Below, in pieces: positions 1-7,607 of a stretch of DNA of 17,321 nt. Position 1 is the stretch's first letter; each line of letters begins with the position of its first letter. The notes under the pieces are model-generated. The model saw only the letters and a list, made by a program, of their open reading frames with translations. It was not told the DNA's origin and searched no databases. Both the position numbers and the translations under genes were made by a program. Source of the stretch: Bacillota bacterium (lineage in GTDB: Bacteria; Bacillota; Clostridia; Lachnospirales; Cellulosilyticaceae). The stretch covers positions 1 to 17,321 of the forward strand of contig JAEYNQ010000289.1 of NCBI GenBank assembly GCA_023412455.1, read 5' to 3'.

Positions 1-32
1 TCTAACGGGTCGTTATACTTACCTATAAAGAA

Positions 33-77
33 GAGGTCATCTCACTATTTCATTATGAGTGAGAGACCTCATTTTGT
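33..77 (+). terminator. Terminator-like hairpin at the left edge
   Basis: GAGGTC (33-38) pairs with GACCTC (65-70), and an inner CTCACT/AGTGAG stem extends the hairpin with small mismatches. ATTTTGT follows. It probably ends a gene lying left of the window. It could also be part of the repeat element that starts three bases later, because the other repeat copy is likewise preceded by a hairpin. Confidence 0.5.
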
Positions 78-79
78 AC

Positions 80-155
80 TCTTGTAGGAAAGTTCGTATT
101 CTACACTTTCACTACTTCGCGAACCAAGACGTGTCTTATGGACACTTTTGTTCAA
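80..155 (+). repeat. 76-bp structured intergenic repeat, copy 1
   Basis: This 76-bp stretch recurs at 12012-12087 in the same orientation with only three differences (positions 94, 128 and 136 here). It contains GAAAGT/ACTTTC arms, the palindrome TTCGCGAA, and a last hairpin GTGTCT-TAT-GGACAC followed by TTTTGTT, which looks like an intrinsic terminator. No open reading frame of note runs through it. The near-identity of two intergenic copies almost 12 kb apart suggests a dispersed element or a small RNA family rather than chance. I do not recognise it as a named family. Confidence 0.85.
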
Positions 156-180
156 AATGAGTAAAAATTTTTTACAGGCA

Positions 181-186
181 TATAAT
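181..186 (+). promoter_or_regulatory. Candidate -10 box for the chemoreceptor gene
   Basis: A perfect TATAAT lies 113 bases upstream of the chemoreceptor start in very A/T-rich DNA. No good -35 box sits 16-18 bases upstream, and no convincing flagellar (SigD) promoter was seen. This is only a candidate. Confidence 0.3.
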
Positions 187-298
187 CATAGAAAAAATAT
201 AAATTTTGTAAATATTCTAAATAAATCATTGATAAAAGCATCAAATGATAGTAAAATTTAATAAATAATAATTATTAATTATTAAGGGGGGAAGAATT

Positions 299-2080
299 AT
301 GATAAATAATATAAGGGTTAAAACTAAAATGCTCATCTTGAATATAGTAATAATCATTTCCATTATTTTAACTACAGGTTATTCAATTTATAATCTGGAC
401 TCCAGTAATAAGACTTCTCTAAGGGTTTTAGAGGAATCTGTTAGAAAGGAATATGATGACAATATTAAAAATCAAGTTACAGGAGTGGTTACATTACTTG
501 ATCATATTTATAAGGAATATGAGGCAGGCGAATACACTTTAGAGGAGGCTCAGAAGTTAGGCGCAGACCTGGTTAGAAGTATGAGGTATGGAGAAGATGG
601 CTATTTCTGGATTGATACCGTTGAAGGTGTGAATATAGTATCTTTAGACGGCGAAGCAGAGGGAACCAATCGTTTTAATGTAAAGGATCATAGGGGCTCT
701 TCCTACATAAAGGCTTTGATTAATGTAGCACGCCAAGAAGAAGGAGGCTATGTGGATTATCATTACTTAAGACCAGGGAAAGAAGAACCTAGTCCAATGC
801 GTTCTTATAGCCGTTTATTTAAGCCCTTTAATTGGGTGGTAGGAACAGGTAATTATGTGGATGATATGGATGATTTAGTCCAAGATTATGGAGAGGAAAT
901 CAATGGCAGAGCACAACAGGCACTAATCAATCTCATACTAGGTGTTATTTTTATACTGATTTTTGTGGGAGTCTTTACTATATATATTGCTATAAGCATT
1001 GTAAATGTATTAAAGGATATTAAAGAAAGATTAGGAAAATGGGCAAAAGGGGATTTTACTGCTGAATTACCTTCCAAGTTGATAAAAAGGAAGGATGATT
1101 TTGGTGAACTAGCTACAGCCATGGAGGTCACAAAACAGGCAATAAAGCTACTTGTGGGGGGAGTGCAGGGTGAAGTGACAAGCATAGAACGAGTAGTAAA
1201 TGAAGTAAATAAAAAGGTCATCTTGCTTAATAATGGAATAGAGGAGATTGCTTCTACTACGGAAGAATTATCAGCGAGTATGGAAGAAACAGCAGCCTCT
1301 AGTGAGGAAATGGCTGCTACGTCTCGTGAGATTCAACATGCAATAAAGGATATTACAGAAAAATCCCAACAAGGAGCTGGACAAGCAGAACAAATCAATA
1401 AGAGAGCAACAAAAATCAAGCAGGAGACACAACAAGCAAAAGAAAAGTCAGTAGTCATACATCATCAAATCCGTGATAAGCTTTATAAAGCTTTAGAGAA
1501 AGCGCAGGTAGTGGAACAGATTCAAAGACTGTCTGACTCTATCATGAATATTACAAAGCAGACCAATCTTTTAGCACTGAATGCCTCTATTGAAGCGGCC
1601 AGAGCAGGAGATGCAGGAAAGGGTTTTGCTGTAGTAGCTACAGAGATTACGAACTTAGCTAATCAGTCTAAGAATACTGTTATTCAGATTCAAGAAATTA
1701 CGGAGAATGTAATAGAAGCAGTTAGTCATTTAGCCCAAGGTTCTAAGGAGCTTTTAGAATATGTGGGGACAGACGTTTCTAAGGATTATGACGCTTTTTT
1801 AGAAGTAGTCGATGCTTATAGTGAAGATGCCAATTATGTAGATGAGCTAGTAACGGATTTCAGTTCAACAGCCCAAGAGTTAATGGCTTCTATTGACAAT
1901 ATTATGGTAGCAATTGATGAGGTCACAAAGGCAACTGCAGAAGGAGCTATGGGGACTACTAATATAGCACAGAAAAATAGCAACATTATGGTAGCCTCCA
2001 ATGAAGTAGTAGCAGGTATAGAGGAGTCTATGAAAAGCAGCCTTGTATTGCAAAAAGAGATTTCTCAGTTTTCAATATAG
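299..2080 (+). CDS. Methyl-accepting chemotaxis protein with a Cache_2-type sensor
   Basis: This is a membrane chemoreceptor of 593 residues that should sense a small ligand outside the cell and control the CheA kinase. Residues 10-30 are the first membrane helix. Residues about 35-195 form the extracellular sensor, with the motif YGEDGYFWIDT (97-107) typical of single Cache (Cache_2) domains. Residues 208-232 are the second membrane helix, about 233-285 a HAMP linker, and about 290-590 the long coiled-coil signalling domain. The hairpin tip is clear (QTNLLALNASIEAARAG, 421-437, then GKGFAVVATEI). The ATG is fixed by AAGGGGGGAAG at 284-294. There is no C-terminal CheR/CheB-tether pentapeptide, and no che gene is nearby, so it probably joins a chemotaxis array encoded elsewhere. 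The ligand cannot be read from the sequence. Confidence 0.95.
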   Translation: MINNIRVKTKMLILNIVIIISIILTTGYSIYNLDSSNKTSLRVLEESVRKEYDDNIKNQVTGVVTLLDHIYKEYEAGEYTLEEAQKLGADLVRSMRYGEDGYFWIDTVEGVNIVSLDGEAEGTNRFNVKDHRGSSYIKALINVARQEEGGYVDYHYLRPGKEEPSPMRSYSRLFKPFNWVVGTGNYVDDMDDLVQDYGEEINGRAQQALINLILGVIFILIFVGVFTIYIAISIVNVLKDIKERLGKWAKGDFTAELPSKLIKRKDDFGELATAMEVTKQAIKLLVGGVQGEVTSIERVVNEVNKKVILLNNGIEEIASTTEELSASMEETAASSEEMAATSREIQHAIKDITEKSQQGAGQAEQINKRATKIKQETQQAKEKSVVIHHQIRDKLYKALEKAQVVEQIQRLSDSIMNITKQTNLLALNASIEAARAGDAGKGFAVVATEITNLANQSKNTVIQIQEITENVIEAVSHLAQGSKELLEYVGTDVSKDYDAFLEVVDAYSEDANYVDELVTDFSSTAQELMASIDNIMVAIDEVTKATAEGAMGTTNIAQKNSNIMVASNEVVAGIEESMKSSLVLQKEISQFSI

Positions 2081-2157
2081 GGTAGAAGTTAGTGAGGGCA
2101 CTACTAGGTAACATGAAGTGAAAATGTATAGCCTAGGCATTCCCTTCTATGTAACCT

Positions 2158-2210
2158 AAAAAGAGCTTCCCTAAGGCTTTACATTTAAGCCAAGAGGAAG
2201 CTCTTTTTAT
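2158..2210 (+). terminator. Intrinsic terminator after the chemoreceptor gene
   Basis: AAAAAGAGCTTCC (2158-2170) pairs perfectly with GGAAGCTCTTTTT (2196-2208). A small GGCTT/AAGCC stem sits inside the loop. The T-rich right arm makes this a strong terminator, and it separates the chemoreceptor gene from the ABC exporter operon. Confidence 0.9.
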
Positions 2211-2386
2211 TTATCTAGAGAGTGTATCACTATTAGGTGAGATGACAGGCGTTTTTACTTTTTAATGGTTTTGGTTTTACATTACTTTTGTCATACCACA
2301 CTCTATCTTTCTGCACTTTTGCCTCTTTCTTATTTGGGTTAGGATGATAAAGAAATAAGCTAAAAGTGAGGAAAAGAGGAAGAAGC

Positions 2387-3076
2387 ATGAATGTAGTAGA
2401 GCTTACAGGCATTACCAAGAAGTATCCACTAGAAAAGACAGAGTTTTTAGCCCTTAGAGGCATTGATTTAACGATTGGAGAAGGGGACTTTATGGCCATT
2501 GCAGGGTGCTCTGGAAGTGGAAAGTCTACCCTACTTAATCTCATTGGCTGCTTAGATAAGCCTACAACAGGCTGTATTAAACTTATGGGGACAGAGGTAA
2601 GCCAGATGACGGATAGGCAGTTAGATGATGTGCGGCTCCTCACCATAGGCTTTATTTTTCAAACCTTTAACCTCATTCCCGTCCTCAATGTCTATGAAAA
2701 TATAGAGCTCCCTCTACTTATTCGAAAGGATCTCTCCCCAAAGGAAAAAAGAGAACGTATTGAGGAGCTTATCATGGGAATTGGTTTAAAGGATAAGAGA
2801 AAAAATAGACCTTCAGAGCTTTCAGGAGGGCAACGTCAAAGGGTCGCTATAGCTAGAGCCTTGGTGACAAAGCCTAAAATCATTTTGGCAGATGAACCCA
2901 CGGCCAATCTAGACTCCCATACGGGCATTGAGATTATTGAACTCATGAAGGAGATTAACCACATAGAAAAGACAAGCTTTATCTTTTCTACCCATGATCC
3001 CAAGGTTTTAAAGCATACCCGTCATGTCATTTGGTTAGAGGATGGGAAGATTAAGCAGGGTGAGGAAGCAGTATGA
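2387..3076 (+). CDS. ABC transporter ATPase, MacB/LolD-type exporter family
   Basis: This 229-residue ATP-binding subunit powers the two FtsX-like permeases that follow. All expected motifs are present: Walker A GCSGSGKST (40-48), Q-loop FQTFNLIP (Q92), signature LSGGQRQR (145-152), Walker B IILADEP (165-171), D-loop NLD (174-176) and switch His203 in STHD. The spacing and the NLIPVLNVYENIELPL segment are typical of the MacB/LolD/FtsE subgroup, whose members act by mechanotransmission. I prefer the ATG at 2387 because GAGGA at 2376-2380 is correctly spaced before it. A GTG at 2366 would add seven residues but has no ribosome binding site. The stop overlaps the next start (ATGA). No clear promoter is visible in 2211-2386, and no two-component or other regulator gene is adjacent. 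Confidence 0.95.
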   Translation: MNVVELTGITKKYPLEKTEFLALRGIDLTIGEGDFMAIAGCSGSGKSTLLNLIGCLDKPTTGCIKLMGTEVSQMTDRQLDDVRLLTIGFIFQTFNLIPVLNVYENIELPLLIRKDLSPKEKRERIEELIMGIGLKDKRKNRPSELSGGQRQRVAIARALVTKPKIILADEPTANLDSHTGIEIIELMKEINHIEKTSFIFSTHDPKVLKHTRHVIWLEDGKIKQGEEAV

Positions 3077-4311
3077 AGCTTTTAAAACTTTCTTATAGAA
3101 ATATAGTCATTAATGGTTGGCGTTCCTTTACCTTAGCCTCTTTTATCTTTATGGCTACACTTATTGTCATCCTTTTTAATGCCATTTCCTTCACGATTAG
3201 AGGTAATATGTTGGGAGCCGTTCGCTATGGGTTAACTGCAGACCTACAAATTCGTCCAGGAGATACCACAGAGGAGGATCTCTTTAGCATTGGAGCCACT
3301 TGGGAGGATATGGTCTATCTCGAAAGAGAAGAGATAGAGGTTGTAGAAAAAATCTTAGACTATGTCTTAAAACCAGATAGTTATACTCCGACGATTCGCA
3401 TAGGGGTTAACTTAAAATATAATGAAAATGAAACCAATGCCATGATGATTGGCTTAAATTTAGATGCTAAAGCCTACCAACAAAAACAACAGCTCGTAGA
3501 AGGACGTTATCCTGAAAAAGCCAATGAAATGGTCCTAAGTAAAGAACAAGCCAGTAACTTAGAGGCTCAAGTAGGTAATACAATCTTAATCAATGCTTTT
3601 AACAAGGAAGAGGAGTTTATTCAGCTAGAGGCCAAGGTAGTAGGAATAGGCGACACTGAGTTTTTAGGTGGATTTGGCTTTGAGCTTATCTATATGGATA
3701 TTAAGAATGCTAGAGAGTTAAGTGGCTTAAAACGAGGAGAAGCCACGGACCTTTTGGTTTATTCCTCAGCACCTGATATCAAAAAAGAGAAGGAAAGATT
3801 AGAAAGCCTTTTAGAGGTTCAAGGCACTAAAGGTGTTTTTAAAGTCACTCAGTGGCAAGAGATGGGAGGCTTTTTAAAGGCAATCATAATGATGATTATA
3901 GGAGAACTCTATGCCTTTATTGCTATTTTTATGGTCATCATTGGTGTCCTTATTTTGAACATCATTGCCATTGTCCTCACGGAGCGCCGAAAAGAAATAG
4001 GCACCTTGCGAGCTATTGGGTTTAATAGGCGACAAGTACTTATCATTTTTGTAAGTGAAATGGTATTAGTAGCGGTCATAGGGGCTGTGTTAGGAGAAGT
4101 GGTAGCTCTTCTCATCCTTCTCGAGTTAGGACAATATACACTGACTATTTATCCACCTATGGACTCTATTATGGGGGCTAGCTATAGACTAGGCTTTGAG
4201 CCCCTTAGTCTTTTGCAAACGCTAGGAATCATGTGTCTATTCACTTTGGTAACAGCCTTAGTGCCTTGCTATAAGGCCACTAAAGAGCGCCCTGTTGAAA
4301 TCTTAAGATAG
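3073..4311 (+). CDS. FtsX-like (MacB-type) ABC permease, first subunit
   Basis: This 412-residue protein has the four-helix MacB/FtsX layout: membrane helix 1 at 19-40, a large extracellular domain at about 41-270, then helices at about 271-303, 320-352 and 381-399. The cytoplasmic segment ERRKEIGTLRAIG (304-316) matches the coupling region of this family, and the C-terminal ATKERPVEILR resembles the usual ending. It starts inside the stop of the ATPase gene (ATGA overlap), so the two are translationally coupled. It differs clearly from the next permease, which suggests a heterodimeric channel. The substrate is unknown. Family members export peptides, antibiotics or lipoproteins, or regulate cell-wall enzymes, and nothing here decides among these. 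Confidence 0.93.
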   Translation: MKLLKLSYRNIVINGWRSFTLASFIFMATLIVILFNAISFTIRGNMLGAVRYGLTADLQIRPGDTTEEDLFSIGATWEDMVYLEREEIEVVEKILDYVLKPDSYTPTIRIGVNLKYNENETNAMMIGLNLDAKAYQQKQQLVEGRYPEKANEMVLSKEQASNLEAQVGNTILINAFNKEEEFIQLEAKVVGIGDTEFLGGFGFELIYMDIKNARELSGLKRGEATDLLVYSSAPDIKKEKERLESLLEVQGTKGVFKVTQWQEMGGFLKAIIMMIIGELYAFIAIFMVIIGVLILNIIAIVLTERRKEIGTLRAIGFNRRQVLIIFVSEMVLVAVIGAVLGEVVALLILLELGQYTLTIYPPMDSIMGASYRLGFEPLSLLQTLGIMCLFTLVTALVPCYKATKERPVEILR

Positions 4312-4322
4312 GAGGAAAAAAG

Positions 4323-5678
4323 ATGGGTGTGATTTTAAAGATTGCCTATCGAAATATGTTAATGCATAAAAAGCAGTCCCTTTTAATTGGCCTCACTCTT
4401 TTTATGGTTACCTTTATTATTTTGTTTTCCAGTTGTGTTTTAAATGGGATAGAGGCCCAAGTTCTAAAGAATTATTTAGGGGTGCAGGCAGGAGACGTGA
4501 TTGCTATTTGGAAGCCAATTAAAGAGAGCAGCAATAGGAGTCCCGAAAGACTTTTGTTTTTTAGAGGCTCCTCCATTAACCAAGAGGAAAATTATGCTAA
4601 TCGCCGTTCCCTTTTAGCTCTTAAAAATCACTTACAAATCCATAAAAGAGATATCCAACAAGTCTTTTTTAATATACGCTACAACGTTGAAACTCAAACT
4701 AAGAAAAAGAAAACAAATAATAGCCTTTACAGCTTAACGGTAGAAAATGCAGACTGGATGCTTCAAGATAAGATTATTGAATTAGAAGAAGGGCAACTCC
4801 TAAGTGAAAAAGGCGTATGTATGAGCCAACAAAATATAGAGGAGCTTGGTGTTAAACTAGGGGATCGCATAACCCTTAGAAGCCTCGATAAAGATAATGT
4901 GGAGCGAACACTTCTAGCTACTGTTACAGGAATCTATAGGGACAAAGCAGATTATGAGAATAAGTATGTGTTTATGAGTGAGGACATGGCTAGGTATTTA
5001 ACGAGCTATAATCATTCAGAATATGATATTGTGCGTATTTATCTCCATAAGCGTAGTCATGCCAAGGCCTTTAGTCACAAATTGGAGGCTAAGCTTAGGG
5101 GAGAAGGGGATGTCCTCTATGCCGAAGACTATCAAACTTCTTCTGTTTTTTATACCCAATTTAATCAAATGATGAAGATGATCTATAATGGCTTTTTTGT
5201 CTTTGTATTACTCATTATTGCAGTAGGCCTAAGCACCTCTATTCGGATGAAGCTCTTTTCGCGAATGGAGGAGTTTGGTACCTTAAGGGCCATAGGTTAT
5301 AGCAAGATAAGGTGTTATGGCATCATCTTTTTTGAAGTTTTGATATTAGCTTTTATAGCTTTAGGCTTGTCCTTAATTTTAACGGTTAGTTTGGTATTGC
5401 TTTTAGGAAAGACGGGAGTTTATGTGGGGGGAGGGGCACCCTCCTACTTTTTTGGGGGACCTTACTTTTATCCTAAGCTGAAGGGGAATGATATCCTTTT
5501 TAGCCTTGTTACAATAGGTCTTTTTGCCCTAACAGCCACATTGAATCCAGCACTTAGGTTACTTTATCAAAAGATTGCGGATATTATGGCTAAGAGACTG
5601 TTAAAAATCCATCCCATTTGGCAAGGGGTAAAAGGATGTTTTAGAGGTAAAAAGGGAGGTTTAGAAAGTGAAAAATAA
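4323..5678 (+). CDS. FtsX-like (MacB-type) ABC permease, second subunit
   Basis: This 451-residue permease probably pairs with the preceding one. Membrane helices are seen at about 18-41, 284-306, 331-362 and 389-409. The extracellular domain (42-283) contains a basic, low-complexity stretch around 126-134. The coupling motif RMEEFGTLRAIG (314-325) is well conserved. Two points are odd. A glycine-rich extracellular loop with aromatic residues (VGGGAPSYFFGG, about 368-379) lies between the third and fourth helices. The protein also continues for about 40 residues past the last helix as a basic tail, without the usual P-x-E-x-LR ending. AGGAGG at 4310-4315, overlapping the previous stop, sets the ATG start. 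The end overlaps the next gene by 11 bases. Confidence 0.92.
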   Translation: MGVILKIAYRNMLMHKKQSLLIGLTLFMVTFIILFSSCVLNGIEAQVLKNYLGVQAGDVIAIWKPIKESSNRSPERLLFFRGSSINQEENYANRRSLLALKNHLQIHKRDIQQVFFNIRYNVETQTKKKKTNNSLYSLTVENADWMLQDKIIELEEGQLLSEKGVCMSQQNIEELGVKLGDRITLRSLDKDNVERTLLATVTGIYRDKADYENKYVFMSEDMARYLTSYNHSEYDIVRIYLHKRSHAKAFSHKLEAKLRGEGDVLYAEDYQTSSVFYTQFNQMMKMIYNGFFVFVLLIIAVGLSTSIRMKLFSRMEEFGTLRAIGYSKIRCYGIIFFEVLILAFIALGLSLILTVSLVLLLGKTGVYVGGGAPSYFFGGPYFYPKLKGNDILFSLVTIGLFALTATLNPALRLLYQKIADIMAKRLLKIHPIWQGVKGCFRGKKGGLESEK

Positions 5679-7095
5679 GGAATGGGTTATAGGAGCAAGC
5701 CTTTTGTGCTTGATTAGTTTTTCAGTTATTTTATGGGCCCAAAAAGGAGGGCGCGATAAAGAAGGCAAGCTTTATGGAGAAAAAGGGCCTATTGTGGTCG
5801 TTCAAGAAATCACAAGAGGGGAACTTAAGGAGGTTTTACCTCTTACAGGAGTAATTACCGCCTTAGATAAGAAGACACTTTATGCGGAAACAGAGGATGA
5901 GGTGACATTAGTTCCTAAACGAATCGGAGATCCCGTCAAGAAAGGGGAGGTAATTTTGAGTCTCAAGGGTGAAAACCAAGAAATCACCTTAAGACAGCTA
6001 GAGAATCTAGAAATCGAAATAAAAAATGAGATGTTAACCCTTCAGACCTTGGTGGATGCAGATAATAGCGCTCAAATTTTAGCTGGTATTTCTGCACTGA
6101 GCAGTGCAGAAAAGGACCAAAAAGACTTAGATGAAAATTCACGACGGATAGGGGAGAGCTTAGAACTTGCTGAATTGGATTTAACAAGACTGCAAAAGCT
6201 AGAGGCTACCAATGAACAACTTTGGCAAAATGGCCTCCTTTCTCAAGATGCAAAAGAAAAATTAGAAAAAGAAGTGGCATTAAAGAAAGAAGAAATAAAA
6301 AGCTTAAAAGGCCAACTTGCCTTATTACAAGAAGAAAAAGGACTCTTAGCTCTTCAAAAGGAAAAGGCCAGCTATAACTTAGAGGTGCTACGCAATCCTC
6401 AAATCAATAAAGACGTTCAAAAGCAAGTAGAGGTTCAGCAAAACAAGCTTTTAATCCTTCAAAATAAAAAAAAGGATTTGGAAGAGGAGCTTGTAAAAAT
6501 GCAAACGCAAATTCTTTCCCCTATGGAAGGAGTAGTCGCTAAGCTTTATGTAGAAGTGGGTCAAAAGGTAAAGCCGGATGAAGCCCTTATAGAAATTGTG
6601 AATGATGAGCAGCTCATTATAAAGGCTACTGCTGCACCAGAGGACAGCTCCTACATTGCCTTAGGTCAGCCTTGCCATATGGAATACTTGGGTAAGGAAC
6701 TTGTGGAGGGAGAGGGAGTTATTAAACGAATTGCCCCTGGTATCATTACCGAAGAAAAAAGTAATGGCTCTATTAAGAAGAAGCTCCCTATAGAAATTGA
6801 ACTAACTAGTCTGGGTCAAAAACTCCTAGATGGTCTAGAGGTAGATATAGAGATTACCACTCTCAATGTGAGAGATGGCCTTATTATTCCAAAGGCTGCC
6901 ATCTATAAAGAAGCTTTAGAGGCATACTTTGTCTATGTAGTAGATGAAGAGGGAAAGGTTCAAAAAAAGAAGGTAGAACTCAAAGAGAGTACAGAGGATC
7001 AAGCCATAGTCGAAGGTGTTACAGAAGGAGAGAAGCTTATTGTAGAAAAGGGAGAAGAAGTAGAAATAGGCAGTTTAGTAAGATACTCTTTTTAA
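5668..7095 (+). CDS. Membrane-fusion (HlyD/MacA-type) subunit of the exporter
   Basis: This is the periplasmic-adaptor-like partner of the ABC exporter, 475 residues long. An N-terminal membrane anchor (about 5-24) precedes two lipoyl-like half motifs (about 74-100 and 281-312, the second reading ILSPMEGVVAKLYVEVGQKV). These flank a long Glu/Lys/Leu-rich coiled coil of about 175 residues (105-280). Beta-barrel and membrane-proximal domains follow, ending near residue 475. Translation starts at a GTG 11 bases inside the preceding gene, with GGGAGG at 5654-5659 as ribosome binding site. In Gram-negative MacA the coiled coil reaches an outer-membrane channel. Here there is presumably no such channel, so the hairpin may gate the permease or span the cell wall. 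No clear terminator follows. Confidence 0.92.
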   Translation: MKNKEWVIGASLLCLISFSVILWAQKGGRDKEGKLYGEKGPIVVVQEITRGELKEVLPLTGVITALDKKTLYAETEDEVTLVPKRIGDPVKKGEVILSLKGENQEITLRQLENLEIEIKNEMLTLQTLVDADNSAQILAGISALSSAEKDQKDLDENSRRIGESLELAELDLTRLQKLEATNEQLWQNGLLSQDAKEKLEKEVALKKEEIKSLKGQLALLQEEKGLLALQKEKASYNLEVLRNPQINKDVQKQVEVQQNKLLILQNKKKDLEEELVKMQTQILSPMEGVVAKLYVEVGQKVKPDEALIEIVNDEQLIIKATAAPEDSSYIALGQPCHMEYLGKELVEGEGVIKRIAPGIITEEKSNGSIKKKLPIEIELTSLGQKLLDGLEVDIEITTLNVRDGLIIPKAAIYKEALEAYFVYVVDEEGKVQKKKVELKESTEDQAIVEGVTEGEKLIVEKGEEVEIGSLVRYSF

Positions 7096-7149
7096 GCTAA
7101 GAGGTATTACTGGGTTAGTTTAAAGTAAGATGTAGTAAAAGAATGGTGG

Positions 7150-7178
7150 TTGTTTATCCTAGTGGATATGTGTATAAT
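7150..7178 (+). promoter_or_regulatory. SigA-type promoter of the cobalamin operon
   Basis: TTGTTT (7150-7155) and a perfect TATAAT (7173-7178) are separated by 17 bases and lie about 40 bases before the riboswitch, as expected for its promoter. TTATCCT (7154-7160) and AGGATAA (7180-7186) form an inverted repeat around the -10 box. This may be an operator or chance. Confidence 0.7.
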
Positions 7179-7212
7179 AAGGATAAGTAAAGAACACAAT
7201 AGAATAATGAAA

Positions 7213-7366
7213 TCTATAAGGTGCTTAGATAGCTTAATAGGGAAATGCATTGTGCTGCAGCCCCCGCTACTGTAGACGAGGACTTTTATTCAAAAAACCA
7301 CTGTGCAAAAAAGGCATGGGAAGGGGAATAAAAGGAAGATTCGTTAGCCAGGAGACCTACCTTAAT
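7213..7366 (+). promoter_or_regulatory. Cobalamin riboswitch aptamer
   Basis: Conserved elements appear in order: AAGGTGC (7218-7224), TTAATAGGGAA, the core GCAGCCCCCGCTACTGTAG (7257-7275), CCACTG, GGGAAGG (7319-7325) and the closing box GCCAGGAGACCTACC (7347-7361). TAAGGT (7217-7222) pairs with ACCTTA (7359-7364) to close the aptamer. Position, elements and the downstream cobalamin genes all agree. The usual GGTG-N-AA-x-C box between GGGAA and the GCCCCCGC core is not in its standard form here; this part reads as a short TGCA/TGCA stem. AdoCbl or another cobalamin form is the expected ligand, and binding should lower expression of the operon. Confidence 0.92.
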
Positions 7367-7373
7367 GGATGTG

Positions 7374-7437
7374 TTACCCTTTCGGTGGGAAAGGTGGTAA
7401 TAGAGGATTGCATCTGGTAGCTATCTATAACCCCTTT
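7374..7437 (+). promoter_or_regulatory. Riboswitch expression platform (switching hairpins)
   Basis: Two mutually exclusive folds can be drawn. In one, TTACC-CTTTC (7374-7383) pairs with GAAAG-GGTAA (7389-7393 and 7396-7400, with a 2-nt bulge) as a hairpin just after the aptamer. In the other, AAAGGTGGTAATAG (7390-7403) pairs with CTATAACCCCTTT (7425-7437). That gives 12 base pairs with one bulge and one mismatch, and it consumes the left arm of the terminator at 7429. I infer that the second fold is the antiterminator. Confidence 0.65.
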
Positions 7438-7450
7438 TAGGGGTTTTTTT
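7429..7450 (+). terminator. Riboswitch-controlled intrinsic terminator
   Basis: AACCCC-TTTTA-GGGGTT followed by a T run (7444-7450) forms an intrinsic terminator about 70 bases after the aptamer and about 160 bases before cbiP. It is the likely off switch when cobalamin is bound. Confidence 0.85.
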
Positions 7451-7607
7451 GTTGTACGGATTATAGTAGTTAAATGGTTATATCATTTTTAGAATAATCC
7501 TATGACTAGATAAAGGTTTTATTTTTATTGGCTGTTGAATAGAGATAGAGTTAAGAACAAAGATCTATTTAAGGATAAATAGAAAATCACAGAATAGGGG
7601 AGAAAAA
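7451..7607 (+). other. Leader between the riboswitch terminator and cbiP
   Basis: This 157-base untranslated leader has no usable reading frame. CTATTTA-AGGA-TAAATAG (7565-7582) makes a 7-bp hairpin with an SD-like AGGA in its loop. The real ribosome binding site of cbiP is GGGGAG at 7597-7602. I see nothing else in it. Confidence 0.5.

Noticed and set aside
886..1221. Minus-strand open frame inside the first chemoreceptor gene
   Set aside because: It is antisense to a well-supported gene, has no ribosome binding site and resembles no protein family.
2366..2386. GTG start for the ABC ATPase, seven codons upstream of the chosen ATG
   Set aside because: No ribosome binding site precedes the GTG, whereas GAGGA is well placed before the ATG at 2387.
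2233..2646. Minus-strand open frame over the start of the ABC ATPase gene
   Set aside because: It overlaps the conserved Walker A coding region on the opposite strand and has no recognisable domain.
3909..4115. Minus-strand open frame inside the first permease gene
   Set aside because: It is an artefact of the hydrophobic codons of the permease; no start signal is present.
5984..6187. Minus-strand open frame inside the adaptor gene
   Set aside because: It is antisense to the coiled-coil region, with no ribosome binding site or family match.
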